The notes beneath the pieces are model-generated. The model made no database searches. It had not been told where the DNA came from and worked only from the letters and a program-made list of their open reading frames with translations. A DNA stretch of 64,000 bases from VYDC01 sp963667515 (lineage in GTDB: Bacteria; Chloroflexota; Dehalococcoidia; UBA2979), in NCBI GenBank assembly GCA_963667515.2, contig CAXXXY010000008.1, positions 1 through 64,000 on the forward strand, read 5' to 3'. Numbering within the stretch: the stretch's first letter is position 1; each line of letters starts with the position of its first letter. Shown piece after piece: positions 1 through 8,559 of the stretch. A program made the position numbers and the translations under genes.

Positions 1-1
1 G

Positions 2-589
2 GAGCAGACCGTCACCGTCGATGGCGACACGCGGCCGCTGCCGCAGCCGTTCGTCGTGCTCGCCACGCAGAACCCGGTGGAGCTGGAGGGCACCTTCCCG
101 CTGCCCGAGGCGCAGCTCGACCGCTTCCTGCTGCGGCTGCGCATCGGCTACCCCGACGAGGAGGGCGAGCTGGAGGTGCTGCGGCGCTTCCGCGAGCGCT
201 CCCCCCTCGACACGCTGCAGCCCGTGCTCGACGCCGCGGAGCTGCTGGCGCTCTCCGGGCGGCTGCCGCGCATCCACGTGGAGGACGAGGTCGCGCGCTA
301 CATCGCTCGCCTCTGCCGCGCCACGCGCGAGCATGAGGCGTTCGAGCTCGGGGCGAGCCCGCGCGCCTCGCTGGCGCTCTTCGAGGCGTCGCGCGCGTAC
401 GCCGCGATCGACGGCCGCGACTACGTGCGCCCCGACGACGTGAAGCAGCTGGCGCACCAGGTGCTGGCGCACCGGCTGCTGCTCTCCTCGCAGACGCGGC
501 TGCGCGGCGGCTCCGTGGACGACGTGCTGGACGACATCCTGCGCGAGCTGGCGGTGCCGGTGGCGGACGTGGCGCCGGGCCGGGGCTAG
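2..589 (+). CDS. MoxR-family AAA+ ATPase (C-terminal part)
   Basis: The reading frame is already open at the window edge, so the N-terminus with Walker A lies outside. Visible are the ATQNP sensor-1 segment (about residue 23 of the visible part) and the FPLPEAQLDRFLLR segment typical of MoxR proteins, followed by the helical lid domain ending in the usual 'DVLDDIL' tail. MoxR ATPases act as chaperones, often for proteins with von Willebrand-type or DUF58 domains. The next two genes encode DUF58 and DUF4129 proteins, the classical MoxR operon, and the gap to the DUF58 start is 3 nt. Substrate is unknown. Intact apart from the window edge. Confidence 0.93.
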   Translation, partial: EQTVTVDGDTRPLPQPFVVLATQNPVELEGTFPLPEAQLDRFLLRLRIGYPDEEGELEVLRRFRERSPLDTLQPVLDAAELLALSGRLPRIHVEDEVARYIARLCRATREHEAFELGASPRASLALFEASRAYAAIDGRDYVRPDDVKQLAHQVLAHRLLLSSQTRLRGGSVDDVLDDILRELAVPVADVAPGRG

Positions 590-592
590 GCC

Positions 593-1981
593 GTGCGCGC
601 CCTCGTCGCCGAGGCGTGGCTGCTCGCCTCGGGCGGCCTCGTGCTCATCGGCCTGCTCTCCGGCGCGGACGCCATCGTCGTGCTCGGCGTGCTGCTGCTC
701 GCGGCGGGCGCCGTCTCGCGGCTGTGGTCGCGGCTCGCGCTGGAGGAGCTGCACTACGCCCGCCGGCTGACGCACACGCGCGTCTTCGTCGACGAGAGCA
801 CGGAGCTCCGCCTCTCGCTCGCCAACCGCAAGCTCTTGCCCGTGCCGTGGGTGGAGGTGCAGGAGCGCTTCGCGACGCCGCTGGAGGTGCTGGGCGGGCG
901 CGTCCACCCCTCGGGCGTGCCGCGCACCGCGGTGCTCTACCGCAACACCTCGCTCGCCCCCAACGAGGAGCTCTCCTGGCCGCTCGAGCTGCGCGCGGTG
1001 GAGCGCGGCTACTACCGCATCGGCCCCACGCGGCTGCGCTCTGGCGATCTCTTCGGCTTCTTCGAGCGTGAGCGCGAGGTGGGGGGCCGCACGGCGCTGG
1101 TGGTCTACCCGCAGACGCTGTCGCTGCCGGAGCTCGCGCTGGTGCACGCGCGCCCCTTCGGCGATCAGCGCGGCGGCAACCCGCTGTTCGAGGACCCGGA
1201 GCGCGTGGTCGGGCTGCGCGACTACGTCCCCGGCGACCCGCTGAAGCGCGTCGACTGGAAGGCGACGGCGCGCGTGGGCCGCCTGGTCTCCCGCGTCTAC
1301 GAGCCGTCGCGCACGCAGGCGGTGGTGGTGGCGCTGAACATCACCACGCTCCCCGGCAACTCCTTCGGCTCGAACGCGCGGCTGCTGGAGCGCGGCGTCT
1401 CCGTCGCCGCCTCGGTCGCGGTCACCGCCTTCGAGGGGCGCTCCGCGCTGGGGCTGATCGCCAACGGCTCCTTCCCCGACGCCGACCGGCCGATCCGCAT
1501 CGGCGCGGGCCGCGCACCCGAGCAGCTGAACCGCGTGTTGGAGGCGCTGGCGATGGTCTCCGGCTTCACCACCTCGCGGCTGGCCGAGGAGCTGACGGGC
1601 CGGGCGCGCGCGCTCCCCACGGGCGCCACCGTCGTGGTCGTGAGCGCGCTCCTCGACGAGGCGCTCACCGCCTCGCTGCGGCGGCTGCGCGCCGAGGGGC
1701 ACGACGTGCGCGTGCTGAAGGTGGCGCCGGGCGAGTGGGAGCTGGCGCCCGAGCTGGGGCCGATCCCGGTCATCGACCTCGACGCGCACCTCACCGAGCT
1801 GGAGGCGCGCGGCGAGCTGAACGTTCCGGAGGCGGCGGCGTCCGGGCTGCCGCTGCCCCCGCCGCCCAGCGCGCCGCGGCGCGACGGCCGCAGCGGCGAC
1901 GCGACTCGCGAGCGCCGCCCCGCGCCCGCTCGACGCGCCGACCCCGTCAGCACCGTGCTGGGGCGGGGGCCGCGCCCGTGA
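593..1981 (+). CDS. DUF58 domain-containing membrane protein
   Basis: 462-residue protein starting with GTG three bases after the moxR stop. Residues about 8-45 form two hydrophobic segments, followed by a beta-rich stretch and the DUF58 signature around residue 205 (GLRDYVPGDPLKRVDWKATAR). The C-terminal 60 residues are Pro/Arg/Ala-rich and probably disordered. DUF58 proteins are usually encoded with MoxR and DUF4129 or transglutaminase genes, and the trio is thought to act at the membrane in envelope or complex assembly; the exact reaction is unknown. The stop overlaps the next start as GTGA, indicating translational coupling. Confidence 0.9.
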   Translation: MRALVAEAWLLASGGLVLIGLLSGADAIVVLGVLLLAAGAVSRLWSRLALEELHYARRLTHTRVFVDESTELRLSLANRKLLPVPWVEVQERFATPLEVLGGRVHPSGVPRTAVLYRNTSLAPNEELSWPLELRAVERGYYRIGPTRLRSGDLFGFFEREREVGGRTALVVYPQTLSLPELALVHARPFGDQRGGNPLFEDPERVVGLRDYVPGDPLKRVDWKATARVGRLVSRVYEPSRTQAVVVALNITTLPGNSFGSNARLLERGVSVAASVAVTAFEGRSALGLIANGSFPDADRPIRIGAGRAPEQLNRVLEALAMVSGFTTSRLAEELTGRARALPTGATVVVVSALLDEALTASLRRLRAEGHDVRVLKVAPGEWELAPELGPIPVIDLDAHLTELEARGELNVPEAAASGLPLPPPPSAPRRDGRSGDATRERRPAPARRADPVSTVLGRGPRP

Positions 1982-3759
1982 GCGCGGGCGCTCCCGCTCC
2001 TGCCCCCACCCCCACTCCCGCCGCAGGCCTCGGCGAGCGCGCGGCCGCTGCCGGCGCCGCGCTCGGCTCCTGGGACTCGCCGCAGTGGCAGCGGGGCGCC
2101 GCCACCACGCTCTTCCTGCTCACGGAGGCGCTGGGCTGGTTCCTGGTGCTGCGCGTGCTGGCGACCATGGTGGAGCGCTCCGGCATCACCGGCCTCGCCT
2201 CCGAGCTCGAGCTCGAGGTGCTGCGCGGCGCGGCGATCGATCGCGCCGCCGCGCTCGAGGCGGCGGTGCTGCTGCGCGACGCTGCCTCCAGCGCGGCCGC
2301 CGGGCCCGCGTGGTGGATCGTGCTGGGCGGGGCGGGCGCCGCCTTCCTGCTCGCGCGCAACGTCACGCGAGCAGGCCTCCCCGGTGGGCTCGCCGCCATC
2401 ACCGGCGTGCTGGCCTCGATTGTGGCGATCAACGTGCTCGTGCACCTCGCGATCGCCGGCGACCTGCGGGTGTGGACCGGCGAGACGATCTCGCGCTTCC
2501 CGTTCGAGGGGGCGCCGCTTCCCGAGGAGTACCTTGCCGACGCCGACCCCGGACGCGCCGCGGGCTCGGCGCGCGTCGTGGTCGTGCTCGGCCTCGTGGG
2601 GCTGTGGCTGCGCTTCCTCTGGCTCGGCCGCTCGCCCGTCAGCTTCGAGAAGGTGACCTGGTCGTTCACGACGGGGTTCGTGGTGGTACTGGGGGCGGCG
2701 CTGCTGGGCGCCGCGCGCGGCTCGGCGGGGCCGGGGCTGCTGGCGGTGCTCTACTTCGTGATGGGCATGCTCACGCTCGCGATCTCGAACACGGCGCGCG
2801 CGACGGAGGAGACGCAGGGGCTGGAGCGCAGCACGCCGTGGGCGGCCTCGGTGCTGGTGACGGTCGCGCTGCTCGGCATCACCGGGCTCGTTGTCGGCGT
2901 GCTCACGATCCTCGACGTGGAGCGCGTGGTCTCGCCGCTCGGCGAGCTGCTGCCGCGCTTCATCGGCTGGGCGCTGGTGCTGATCCTGACGCCGGTGTTC
3001 TGGCTGCTGGGCATCCTGCTCTCGCCCTTCTCCGGCCTCTTCGAGGGGCTGGACGCGCGCTTCCAGGACGTGTTCCAGGCGATCGGGCGCGCGCTGCAGA
3101 TCGACCCGGAGACGCGCGACGAGCTCTCCGACAACCGTCCGCCGCGCTGGCTGCGCGACGGCGCGCGGCTGCTGGCCGCGACCGCGGTGATCGCGGGGCT
3201 CTACTTCGGTGGGCGGCTGCTGTTCCGGCGGGTGCGCCGCACGCGCCGCCCGGACGCCGCCTACGCCGAGCTGCGCTCGAGCTCCGAGGGGGCGGGCGCC
3301 GGGCTCGGCTCGCTGCTGCGCTCGATCCTGCCGCGGGGCCGCGGCGGCGAGGAGCCGGTGGGCTGGCTGCGCCGGCAGGCGGTCTATCGCCTCTACGCGC
3401 GCCTCGCCATCGCCTCGCGCGATCGCGGCTTCCCGCGGCGCGCGGGCGAGACGCCGATCGAGTACGCCGACGCCGCGGGTCGCGTCTTCGCCGCGCCGTT
3501 CTTCCCCCGCGTCGCCGCCCTCTTCGACGGTGCGCGCTACGGCCGCCACTACCCGGAGGAGGCGGGCGTCGCCGCGCTCGACGCGGAGCTGGGGCGCTGG
3601 GAGGCGGCGAACCCGGCCACCGACGAGCTGCGCAGCCGCGTGGGCCGCAAGGGTCTCGAAGGCCCCGCGCTCGATCCGCGCGTGCGTGAGGACGAGGTCG
3701 TCCCCCGCTTCGAGGAGCCGGCCCTTCCCGAGACGACCGACTTCTCCGAGCGCATCTAG
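1978..3759 (+). CDS. DUF4129 domain-containing membrane protein
   Basis: 593 residues from a GTG at 1978 that overlaps the DUF58 stop (GTGA); an earlier in-frame start would lie deep inside the DUF58 gene. An Ala/Pro/Thr-rich N-terminus is followed by about seven hydrophobic segments (residues 40-410), a further single membrane helix, and a cytoplasmic C-terminal DUF4129 domain recognisable from 'RLYARLAIASRDRGFPRRAGETP' split around its RxxxTPxEYA-like motif. No transglutaminase catalytic triad is apparent in the preceding part. It is the last gene of the MoxR-DUF58-DUF4129 operon and presumably the membrane partner of the complex; function is inferred from context only. Confidence 0.85.
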   Translation: MSAGAPAPAPTPTPAAGLGERAAAAGAALGSWDSPQWQRGAATTLFLLTEALGWFLVLRVLATMVERSGITGLASELELEVLRGAAIDRAAALEAAVLLRDAASSAAAGPAWWIVLGGAGAAFLLARNVTRAGLPGGLAAITGVLASIVAINVLVHLAIAGDLRVWTGETISRFPFEGAPLPEEYLADADPGRAAGSARVVVVLGLVGLWLRFLWLGRSPVSFEKVTWSFTTGFVVVLGAALLGAARGSAGPGLLAVLYFVMGMLTLAISNTARATEETQGLERSTPWAASVLVTVALLGITGLVVGVLTILDVERVVSPLGELLPRFIGWALVLILTPVFWLLGILLSPFSGLFEGLDARFQDVFQAIGRALQIDPETRDELSDNRPPRWLRDGARLLAATAVIAGLYFGGRLLFRRVRRTRRPDAAYAELRSSSEGAGAGLGSLLRSILPRGRGGEEPVGWLRRQAVYRLYARLAIASRDRGFPRRAGETPIEYADAAGRVFAAPFFPRVAALFDGARYGRHYPEEAGVAALDAELGRWEAANPATDELRSRVGRKGLEGPALDPRVREDEVVPRFEEPALPETTDFSERI

Positions 3760-3782
3760 CGACGGCCCGGCCCACACGCACA

Positions 3783-3884
3783 GCGCGGAGCGCACCCGGC
3801 GGGGACACGGCGCGGAGCGCACCCGGCGGGGACACAGCCCGCGGCGCACCCGGCAATGGCGCGCGGCGCACTTGGCGGGGACAC
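3783..3884 (+). repeat. 27-bp degenerate tandem repeat, about four copies
   Basis: Units begin at 3783, 3810, about 3837 and about 3861. The first two are identical over 26 bp (GCGCGGAGCGCACCCGG then CGGGGACAC); the later two diverge. The array lies between the DUF4129 stop and murI. The last copy ends about 45 nt before a TACGCT -10 candidate at 3930-3935. No coding role is evident. Confidence 0.8.
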
Positions 3885-3983
3885 AGCGCGCTCAGCGCAG
3901 CGAGCGGCGCCCCAGCGCGGGGGCGGTGCTACGCTGGGCGCGCGACCGTGCGCGGCGGGGCGGGAGGCGGTCGCAGGGGCGCC

Positions 3984-4811
3984 ATGGCGACCACCGTCGG
4001 CATCCTTGACTCGGGCGTCGGGGGGCTCACCGTCGTCGCCGCGCTCCATCGCCTGCTGCCCGCTCTCCCCATTCGCTACGTCGCCGACTCCGCCGGCTTC
4101 CCCTACGGCGACCGCCCCGAGTCCGAGGTCACCGCGCGCGTGCTCGCCATCGCCGAGCGGCTGGTCGCCGAGGGCTGCGGCCTGCTGGTGGTCGCGTGCA
4201 ACACCGCCTCCTCCGCCGCGCTGGAGGAGCTGCGCGCGCGGCTCGCCGTTGCGGTCGTGGGGATGGAGCCGCCGCTCAAGCCCGCGGTGGCGGGCAGCGC
4301 GCGGCGGCACGTCGCCGTGCTGGTGACGCCGGCCACCGCGCGCGGCGAGCGCCTCGCGCGGCTCGCCGAGGAGCACGCGGGCGGCGCGCGCGTGGAGACG
4401 GTGCCGATGCCGGGCCTCGCCGACCTCGTCGAGGCCGGAGCCGTCGAGGGCGGCGAGGCGGAGCAGGCGCTGCGCGAGGCGCTCGCCGGCCCGCTGCAGC
4501 GCGGCATCGACGTGGTGGCGCTGGGCTGCACGCACTACGGCTTCCTGCGCCCGGCCCTCGCGCGGCTGCTGCCCGTCGGCGTGCGCGCGCTGGACGCCGC
4601 CGAGCCGGTGGCGCGCCGCGCGCGCCAGCTCCTCGACGAGGGGGGCGCGCTGCCCGCGCCCGGTGCCCCGCCCGCCCTCGTCGATTGCGCCACCACCGGC
4701 GACCCGCGGGCGCTGGCGCGCACCGTCGAGCTGCTGCGCGAGGCGGGCGCCGAGCTGCCGCCACTCGCGCTCGCCACGGAGCCGTTTCCGCTCGCGGGCG
4801 TCGCTGCCTAG
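3984..4811 (+). CDS. murI: Glutamate racemase
   Basis: 275-residue cofactor-independent racemase converting L-glutamate to D-glutamate for peptidoglycan. The family signature is complete: ILDSGVGGLTV at the N-terminus (Asp/Ser of the active site), the first catalytic Cys in VACNTAS (about residue 73) and the second in LGCTHYG (about residue 183). ATG 3984 was chosen because the MATTVGILDSG start matches the family; an in-frame GTG at 3948 would add 12 Gly/Arg-rich residues. A TACGCT -10 candidate at 3930-3935 would give a leader of about 40 nt. pyrF follows 36 nt downstream. Confidence 0.95.
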   Translation: MATTVGILDSGVGGLTVVAALHRLLPALPIRYVADSAGFPYGDRPESEVTARVLAIAERLVAEGCGLLVVACNTASSAALEELRARLAVAVVGMEPPLKPAVAGSARRHVAVLVTPATARGERLARLAEEHAGGARVETVPMPGLADLVEAGAVEGGEAEQALREALAGPLQRGIDVVALGCTHYGFLRPALARLLPVGVRALDAAEPVARRARQLLDEGGALPAPGAPPALVDCATTGDPRALARTVELLREAGAELPPLALATEPFPLAGVAA

Positions 4812-4847
4812 GCTGGCTGAGGCTCCCCGCAGGACGAGGAGGACGCG

Positions 4848-5672
4848 ATGAGCTTCCGCGAGAAGTACGAGGCCGCGGCCAGCCGCAACCGCTCACTGCT
4901 CTGCGTGGGCCTCGACCCGGAGGCGGAGCGGCTGCCCGCCGGCGTGCCCGTCGCGCGCTTCCTGCAGCGCATCGTGGAGGCGACGGCCGACCTCGTGTGC
5001 TGCTTCAAGCCGAACTCGGCCTTCTTCGAGCAGCGCGGCGCCGAGGGCTGGCGCGACCTGCGCGCCACCATCGACGCCGTGCCCGCCGCGGTGCCGGTGC
5101 TGCTGGACGCCAAGCGCGGCGACATCGCCCACACCGCCGCCGCCTACGCCCGCGCCGCCTTTGAGCAGCTGGGCGCGGACGCGATCACGCTCAACCCGTG
5201 GTGTGGCGCCGACGCCGTCGAGCCCTTCCTCGCCTACGAGGACCGGCACTCGTTCATCCTGTGCCACACCTCCAACCCCGGCACGGGCGACCTCCAGGAG
5301 CTGAAGCTGGCGGACGGCTCGCTGCTCTACGAGCGGGTGGCCGAGCGGGCGGTCGCGTGGAACACGCGCGGCAACGTCGGCCTCGTCGTGGGCGCGACCT
5401 ACCCGGAGCAGGCGGCGCGGCTGCGCGAGCTGGCGCCCGAGCTGCTGATGCTGCTGCCCGGCGTAGGCGCGCAGGAGGGCGGCGTGGAGCCGGCGGTGCG
5501 CGCCGCCGTCGATGCGCGGGGCGGCGGCATCCTCGTGAACGCGTCGCGGAGCGTGCTGTACGCGGGGGAGGCGGCCGGCGCGAGCGACCTCGATGGCTAC
5601 GCCGAGGCGGCGCGCGAGGCCGCGCGGGCGCTCCGCGAGCAGATCGACGCGGCGCTGCCCGCGCACGCCTGA
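4848..5672 (+). CDS. pyrF: Orotidine 5'-phosphate decarboxylase
   Basis: 274 residues. It decarboxylates OMP to UMP, the last step of pyrimidine synthesis. The DxKxxD catalytic core is visible as LLDAKRGDIAHTA (about residues 84-96), with NPWCGADAVEPFL and HTSNPG further on, which places it in the longer PyrF subfamily 2 rather than the E. coli type. The ATG is preceded by a GAGGA stretch at 4838-4842. It lies in the same direction as murI and the DUF951 gene with short gaps, so co-transcription is likely. Confidence 0.95.
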   Translation: MSFREKYEAAASRNRSLLCVGLDPEAERLPAGVPVARFLQRIVEATADLVCCFKPNSAFFEQRGAEGWRDLRATIDAVPAAVPVLLDAKRGDIAHTAAAYARAAFEQLGADAITLNPWCGADAVEPFLAYEDRHSFILCHTSNPGTGDLQELKLADGSLLYERVAERAVAWNTRGNVGLVVGATYPEQAARLRELAPELLMLLPGVGAQEGGVEPAVRAAVDARGGGILVNASRSVLYAGEAAGASDLDGYAEAAREAARALREQIDAALPAHA

Positions 5673-5699
5673 GGCACGCCCGGCGAGCGAGGGGGCGAC

Positions 5700-5966
5700 G
5701 TGGTCCTCGACCTGCGCATGGGCGACGTGCTCAGGATGCGGCGCAAGCACCCCTGCGGCTCGCTGGAGTGGGAGGTGGTGCGCGTCGGCGCCGACATCGG
5801 CCTGCGCTGCCGCGGCTGCGGTCGCCGCGTGCTGATGGACCGCCCGACGCTCCGGCGCCGCGCCCAGGGGCTCGTCGAGCGCGGTGCGCCCGTCGACCCG
5901 GCGATCGAGCGCGCGCTCTTCGGCGACGCGGAGCTCGGGCACGAGCCGCCCGCGAGCGCGCCCTGA
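5700..5966 (+). CDS. DUF951 family protein
   Basis: 88-residue cytosolic protein starting at GTG 5700, 27 nt after pyrF. It matches the DUF951 pattern: MGDVLRMRRKHPCGSLEWEV, then a CRGCGR knuckle and VLMDRPTLRRR, so the four cysteines or neighbouring residues may bind zinc. Function of the family is unknown; in many bacteria it is encoded near ychF or single-stranded-DNA-binding genes. The C-terminal 25 residues are Ala/Pro/Glu-rich and probably flexible. Confidence 0.88.
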   Translation: MVLDLRMGDVLRMRRKHPCGSLEWEVVRVGADIGLRCRGCGRRVLMDRPTLRRRAQGLVERGAPVDPAIERALFGDAELGHEPPASAP

Positions 5967-6004
5967 TCGAGGCGCTCTCACGGTGGCCCGCTGACGGGCG
6001 CTCG

Positions 6005-6034
6005 TTGACTGGCCGATCGAGCGACTTCTACACT
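6005..6034 (+). promoter_or_regulatory. Sigma-70-type promoter for the DUF151 gene
   Basis: TTGACT at 6005-6010 and TACACT at 6029-6034 are separated by 18 bp, the clearest two-box promoter in the window. Predicted transcription start near 6041, giving an 80-nt leader before GTG 6123. Confidence 0.65.
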
Positions 6035-6122
6035 CGAAACGCGACGCTGGAGGTGGGACGAGGCAGCGGGGGCGACGGGGCACGGCGCCCGAGTCGGCGC
6101 CACGGAGCCGAGGGGTCACGCG

Positions 6123-6665
6123 GTGATCGAGCTCGTCATCGACAGCATCCGCGTCAGCCTGCGCCACTACCAGCGTGTCGTGATCCTGCGCGAGAAGGAG
6201 GCCGACCGCTTCCTCCCGATCTGGATCGGCGCCGACGTCGCGGAGGCGATCGCGCTGCGCTTGCAGGACGTCTCCGTCCCGCGCCCCCAGACCCACGACC
6301 TGCTGCACACGATGATCGAGGAGCTGGGCGGAAGCGTCCGCTCGGTCGTCGTCAACGAACTCTCGAACGACACTTTCTACGCGCGCATCCACCTGGAGCA
6401 GGACGGCCGCGTCACGGAGGTGGACGCGCGCCCGTCGGACGCGATCGCGATCGCGGTGCGCGCGCAGGTGCCGATCTTCGTCGAGGAGTCGGTGCTGGAG
6501 CGCGCGGGCGTGGTGCTCGACGCCGAGGGGCAGCCGGTCGAGGGGGCGGAGGGCGCCGAGAGCCGGCCCGCCGTGTCGCAGGAGGAGCTGGAGCGGCTCT
6601 CCGCGTTCACGGACTTCGTCTCCGAGCTCGACCTCGACGACTTCGACGAGCGCACCTCGGGCTGA
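6123..6665 (+). CDS. Bifunctional nuclease family protein (DUF151)
   Basis: 180 residues from GTG 6123. The DUF151/BFN domain covers residues 1-135 with the characteristic VVILREKEADRFLPIWIG, the conserved QDVSVPRPQTHDLL and RPSDAIAIAVRAQVPIFV segments; an acidic tail of 45 residues follows (SELDLDDFDE). Homologues have reported nuclease activity or stress-response roles, but many bacterial members are uncharacterised. It has its own strong promoter and precedes the ATP synthase operon by about 120 nt; there is no direct functional link to that operon. Confidence 0.88.
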   Translation: MIELVIDSIRVSLRHYQRVVILREKEADRFLPIWIGADVAEAIALRLQDVSVPRPQTHDLLHTMIEELGGSVRSVVVNELSNDTFYARIHLEQDGRVTEVDARPSDAIAIAVRAQVPIFVEESVLERAGVVLDAEGQPVEGAEGAESRPAVSQEELERLSAFTDFVSELDLDDFDERTSG

Positions 6666-6730
6666 CGCTCGCGCGCCGATTCGCGGCGCTCGCCCTCGCG
6701 CTCGAGCCCGTTCGTGCACGCTCTCACAAG

Positions 6731-6762
6731 TTGTTGATCGACCGATCGGCCCGTGTTAGAGT
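6731..6762 (+). promoter_or_regulatory. Candidate promoter of the ATP synthase operon
   Basis: TTGTTG (6731-6736) or TTGATC (6734-6739) lies 17-18 bp before GTTAGA/TAGAGT (6755-6762), in the only A/T-enriched stretch before atpI. Both boxes are imperfect, so this is a candidate rather than a firm call. Confidence 0.4.
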
Positions 6763-6788
6763 CCCGGCGGCCCGGAGGGCGTGTGCCC

Positions 6789-7055
6789 ATGTGGAGCTCG
6801 CCGGCATTCGGGCTGGTCGGTATCGGCTTCTTCCTGGCGACCTCGATCGTGGGGGCGACCTTCGTGGGGAGCCTGCTCGACGAGCGCTTCGAGACGAGGC
6901 CGCTGCTCACGCTCGTCTTCCTGGCGCTGGGGCTGCTTGTGGGGTTCGTGGGGGCGTACAGACAGCTGATGGACGTGGTCGCGCGCTCCTCCCCTCCCCG
7001 CACCCCGCGCGGTGACCGCGACGGCGGCGCGCCACGCGAGGATGACCGCGGATGA
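6789..7055 (+). CDS. atpI: AtpZ/AtpI-type ATP synthase accessory protein
   Basis: 88 residues with two membrane helices separated by a short loop (FGLVGIGFFLATSIVGAT and LLTLVFLALGLLVGFVGAY), the fold of the small AtpZ/AtpI proteins encoded first in ATP synthase operons. They are proposed to help c-ring assembly or Mg2+ supply. ATG 6789 was chosen for the GGAGGG 9 nt upstream (6774-6779); GTG 6783 and GTG 6753 are in-frame alternatives, the latter overlapping the promoter candidate. The stop overlaps the atpB start (ATGA, 7052-7055). Confidence 0.82.
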   Translation: MWSSPAFGLVGIGFFLATSIVGATFVGSLLDERFETRPLLTLVFLALGLLVGFVGAYRQLMDVVARSSPPRTPRGDRDGGAPREDDRG

Positions 7056-8050
7056 AGAAGGCGCTCCTCGCCGTCGCCGTGCTCGTCTCCCTCGTCGTCG
7101 GCATGCTGCTGTTCACGCCGCCGTCGCCCACGATCATCGTGGCGCCGGAGACGGTCTTCCACGTCGGCCCGCTGGACGTCACCAACACCATGTTCACCTC
7201 GTGGGTGGTGCTGGCGCTGATCACGGTGGTCGCGATCATCGCGGGGCGAGGCTTCTCCGTCGTGCCGTCGGGCTTCTCGGGCGCGGTGGAGGCGGCCGTC
7301 GGCGGCTTCTACGGCGTCGTCGTCGGCGTCGTGGGCGAGGAGAAGGGCCGCCGCTTCTTCTGGGTGATCAGCACGATCTTCTTCTGGGTGCTGCTCAACA
7401 ACTACTTCGGGCTGCTGCCTGGCAACCTCTACGTCGGCGTCCCGGAGGAGGGCCACGGCGAGACGCAGGCCGTCTTCGAGCAGACCTCGATCGCGGGCTT
7501 CGACATCGCGTACATCCCGCTCATGCCGGAGACGGTGGACGTGGGCGACGGCGAGGCGCCGATCCTCCCCGAGCACGACGGCGACCAGTTCTCCGGCATC
7601 ATCGCGCCGCTCTTCCGCTCGGTGAACACGGACGTGAACGCGCCGCTCGCGATCGCGCTCTTCTCGTTCATCTTTGTGGAGTACTGGGGGCTCTCGACGC
7701 TCGGGGTCGGCTACCTCAAGAAGTTCTTCAACTTCGAGCGGCTGCTGCGTGGCAATCCCATGGGCATCATCGATGCCTTCGTGGGGATCCTGGAGCTGAT
7801 CTCGGAGTTCATCCGCATCGTGTCGTTCACCTTCCGTCTCTTCGGCAACATCTTCGCGGGCGAGGTGCTGATCGTGATGATGAGCTTCCTGGTCCCGCTG
7901 CTGCTGGTCGACGTCTTCTACGGCCTGGAGCTCTTCGTGGGGCTGATCCAGGCGTTCGTATTCGCGATGCTCACGCTGGTGTTCGCGCAGATGGCCGTCT
8001 CCCACCACGGCGACGACCACGAGGAGGCGCACGAGGCCCCCGCGCAGTAG
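7052..8050 (+). CDS. atpB: F0F1 ATP synthase subunit a
   Basis: 332-residue integral membrane proton-channel subunit. The essential-Arg helix is visible as the FRLFGNIFAGEVL segment (about residue 262), followed by the last helix pair ending LVFAQMAVSHH. It is longer than the usual 240-280 residues because of an acidic insertion of about 60 residues (about 125-190, including VGDGEAPILPEHDGDQ) between early helices, probably exposed outside the membrane. It overlaps the atpI stop by four bases. The C-terminus is His/Glu-rich. Confidence 0.95.
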   Translation: MKKALLAVAVLVSLVVGMLLFTPPSPTIIVAPETVFHVGPLDVTNTMFTSWVVLALITVVAIIAGRGFSVVPSGFSGAVEAAVGGFYGVVVGVVGEEKGRRFFWVISTIFFWVLLNNYFGLLPGNLYVGVPEEGHGETQAVFEQTSIAGFDIAYIPLMPETVDVGDGEAPILPEHDGDQFSGIIAPLFRSVNTDVNAPLAIALFSFIFVEYWGLSTLGVGYLKKFFNFERLLRGNPMGIIDAFVGILELISEFIRIVSFTFRLFGNIFAGEVLIVMMSFLVPLLLVDVFYGLELFVGLIQAFVFAMLTLVFAQMAVSHHGDDHEEAHEAPAQ

Positions 8051-8143
8051 GGGCCTCGCCGGCGGGGTGAGACAACGGAGGCACGCGGGGGGCGCCCCGC
8101 AGCGCGGGTCGCTGAGCGGCGCGCGGACGGAGAGGGAGGCGAG

Positions 8144-8488
8144 ATGACTGCGACGGGGATCGTCCGCCGGGGGCTCATGGCCACCGCGGTCGTCGGTGCG
8201 ATGTTCCTGCTGGCCACCGGCGTCGCCGGAGCCCAGGAGGCCGCGGCCGACAACGAGTTCACGGCCGACGGCATGAAGTTCCTGGCAGCCGGCATCGCCA
8301 TGGGGCTCGGCGCGTTCGGGCCGGCCATCGGCATCGGCTTCCTGGGCGGGAAGGCGATGGAGGCGCTGGGTCGCAACCCGGAGGCCGCTGGCGCCATCCA
8401 GACCAACATGATCCTGGCGATCGCCTTCGCGGAGGCGATCGGGATCTACGCGCTGGTCGTCGCCATCCTCATCGGCTTCGTCTTCTAG
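8144..8488 (+). CDS. atpE: F0F1 ATP synthase subunit c
   Basis: 114 residues, about 35 more than a standard c subunit. The extra N-terminus (RRGLMATAVVGAMFLLATG then VAGAQEAAA) looks like a cleavable signal peptide with an AxA site. The mature hairpin follows: helix 1 with AAGIAMGLGAFGPAIG, the polar loop RNPEAA, and helix 2 with the ion-binding Glu in AIAFAEAIG. The helix-1 Pro and the EA after the Glu lack the Gln/Ser ligands of sodium-type rings, so proton coupling is inferred. ATG 8144 follows a GAGGGAGGCG ribosome site. Confidence 0.93.
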   Translation: MTATGIVRRGLMATAVVGAMFLLATGVAGAQEAAADNEFTADGMKFLAAGIAMGLGAFGPAIGIGFLGGKAMEALGRNPEAAGAIQTNMILAIAFAEAIGIYALVVAILIGFVF

Positions 8489-8559
8489 GAGCGGCCCTCC
8501 GTCCCGCGCGCCGGTCGCCCGCGGGCGGCTCGTGCGGGGCGGAGCGAGAGGGGGCGCAG

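Noticed and set aside
1297..3849. 850-codon open frame on the minus strand across the DUF58/DUF4129 genes
   Set aside because: Antisense shadow of conserved coding sequence; no recognisable domain.
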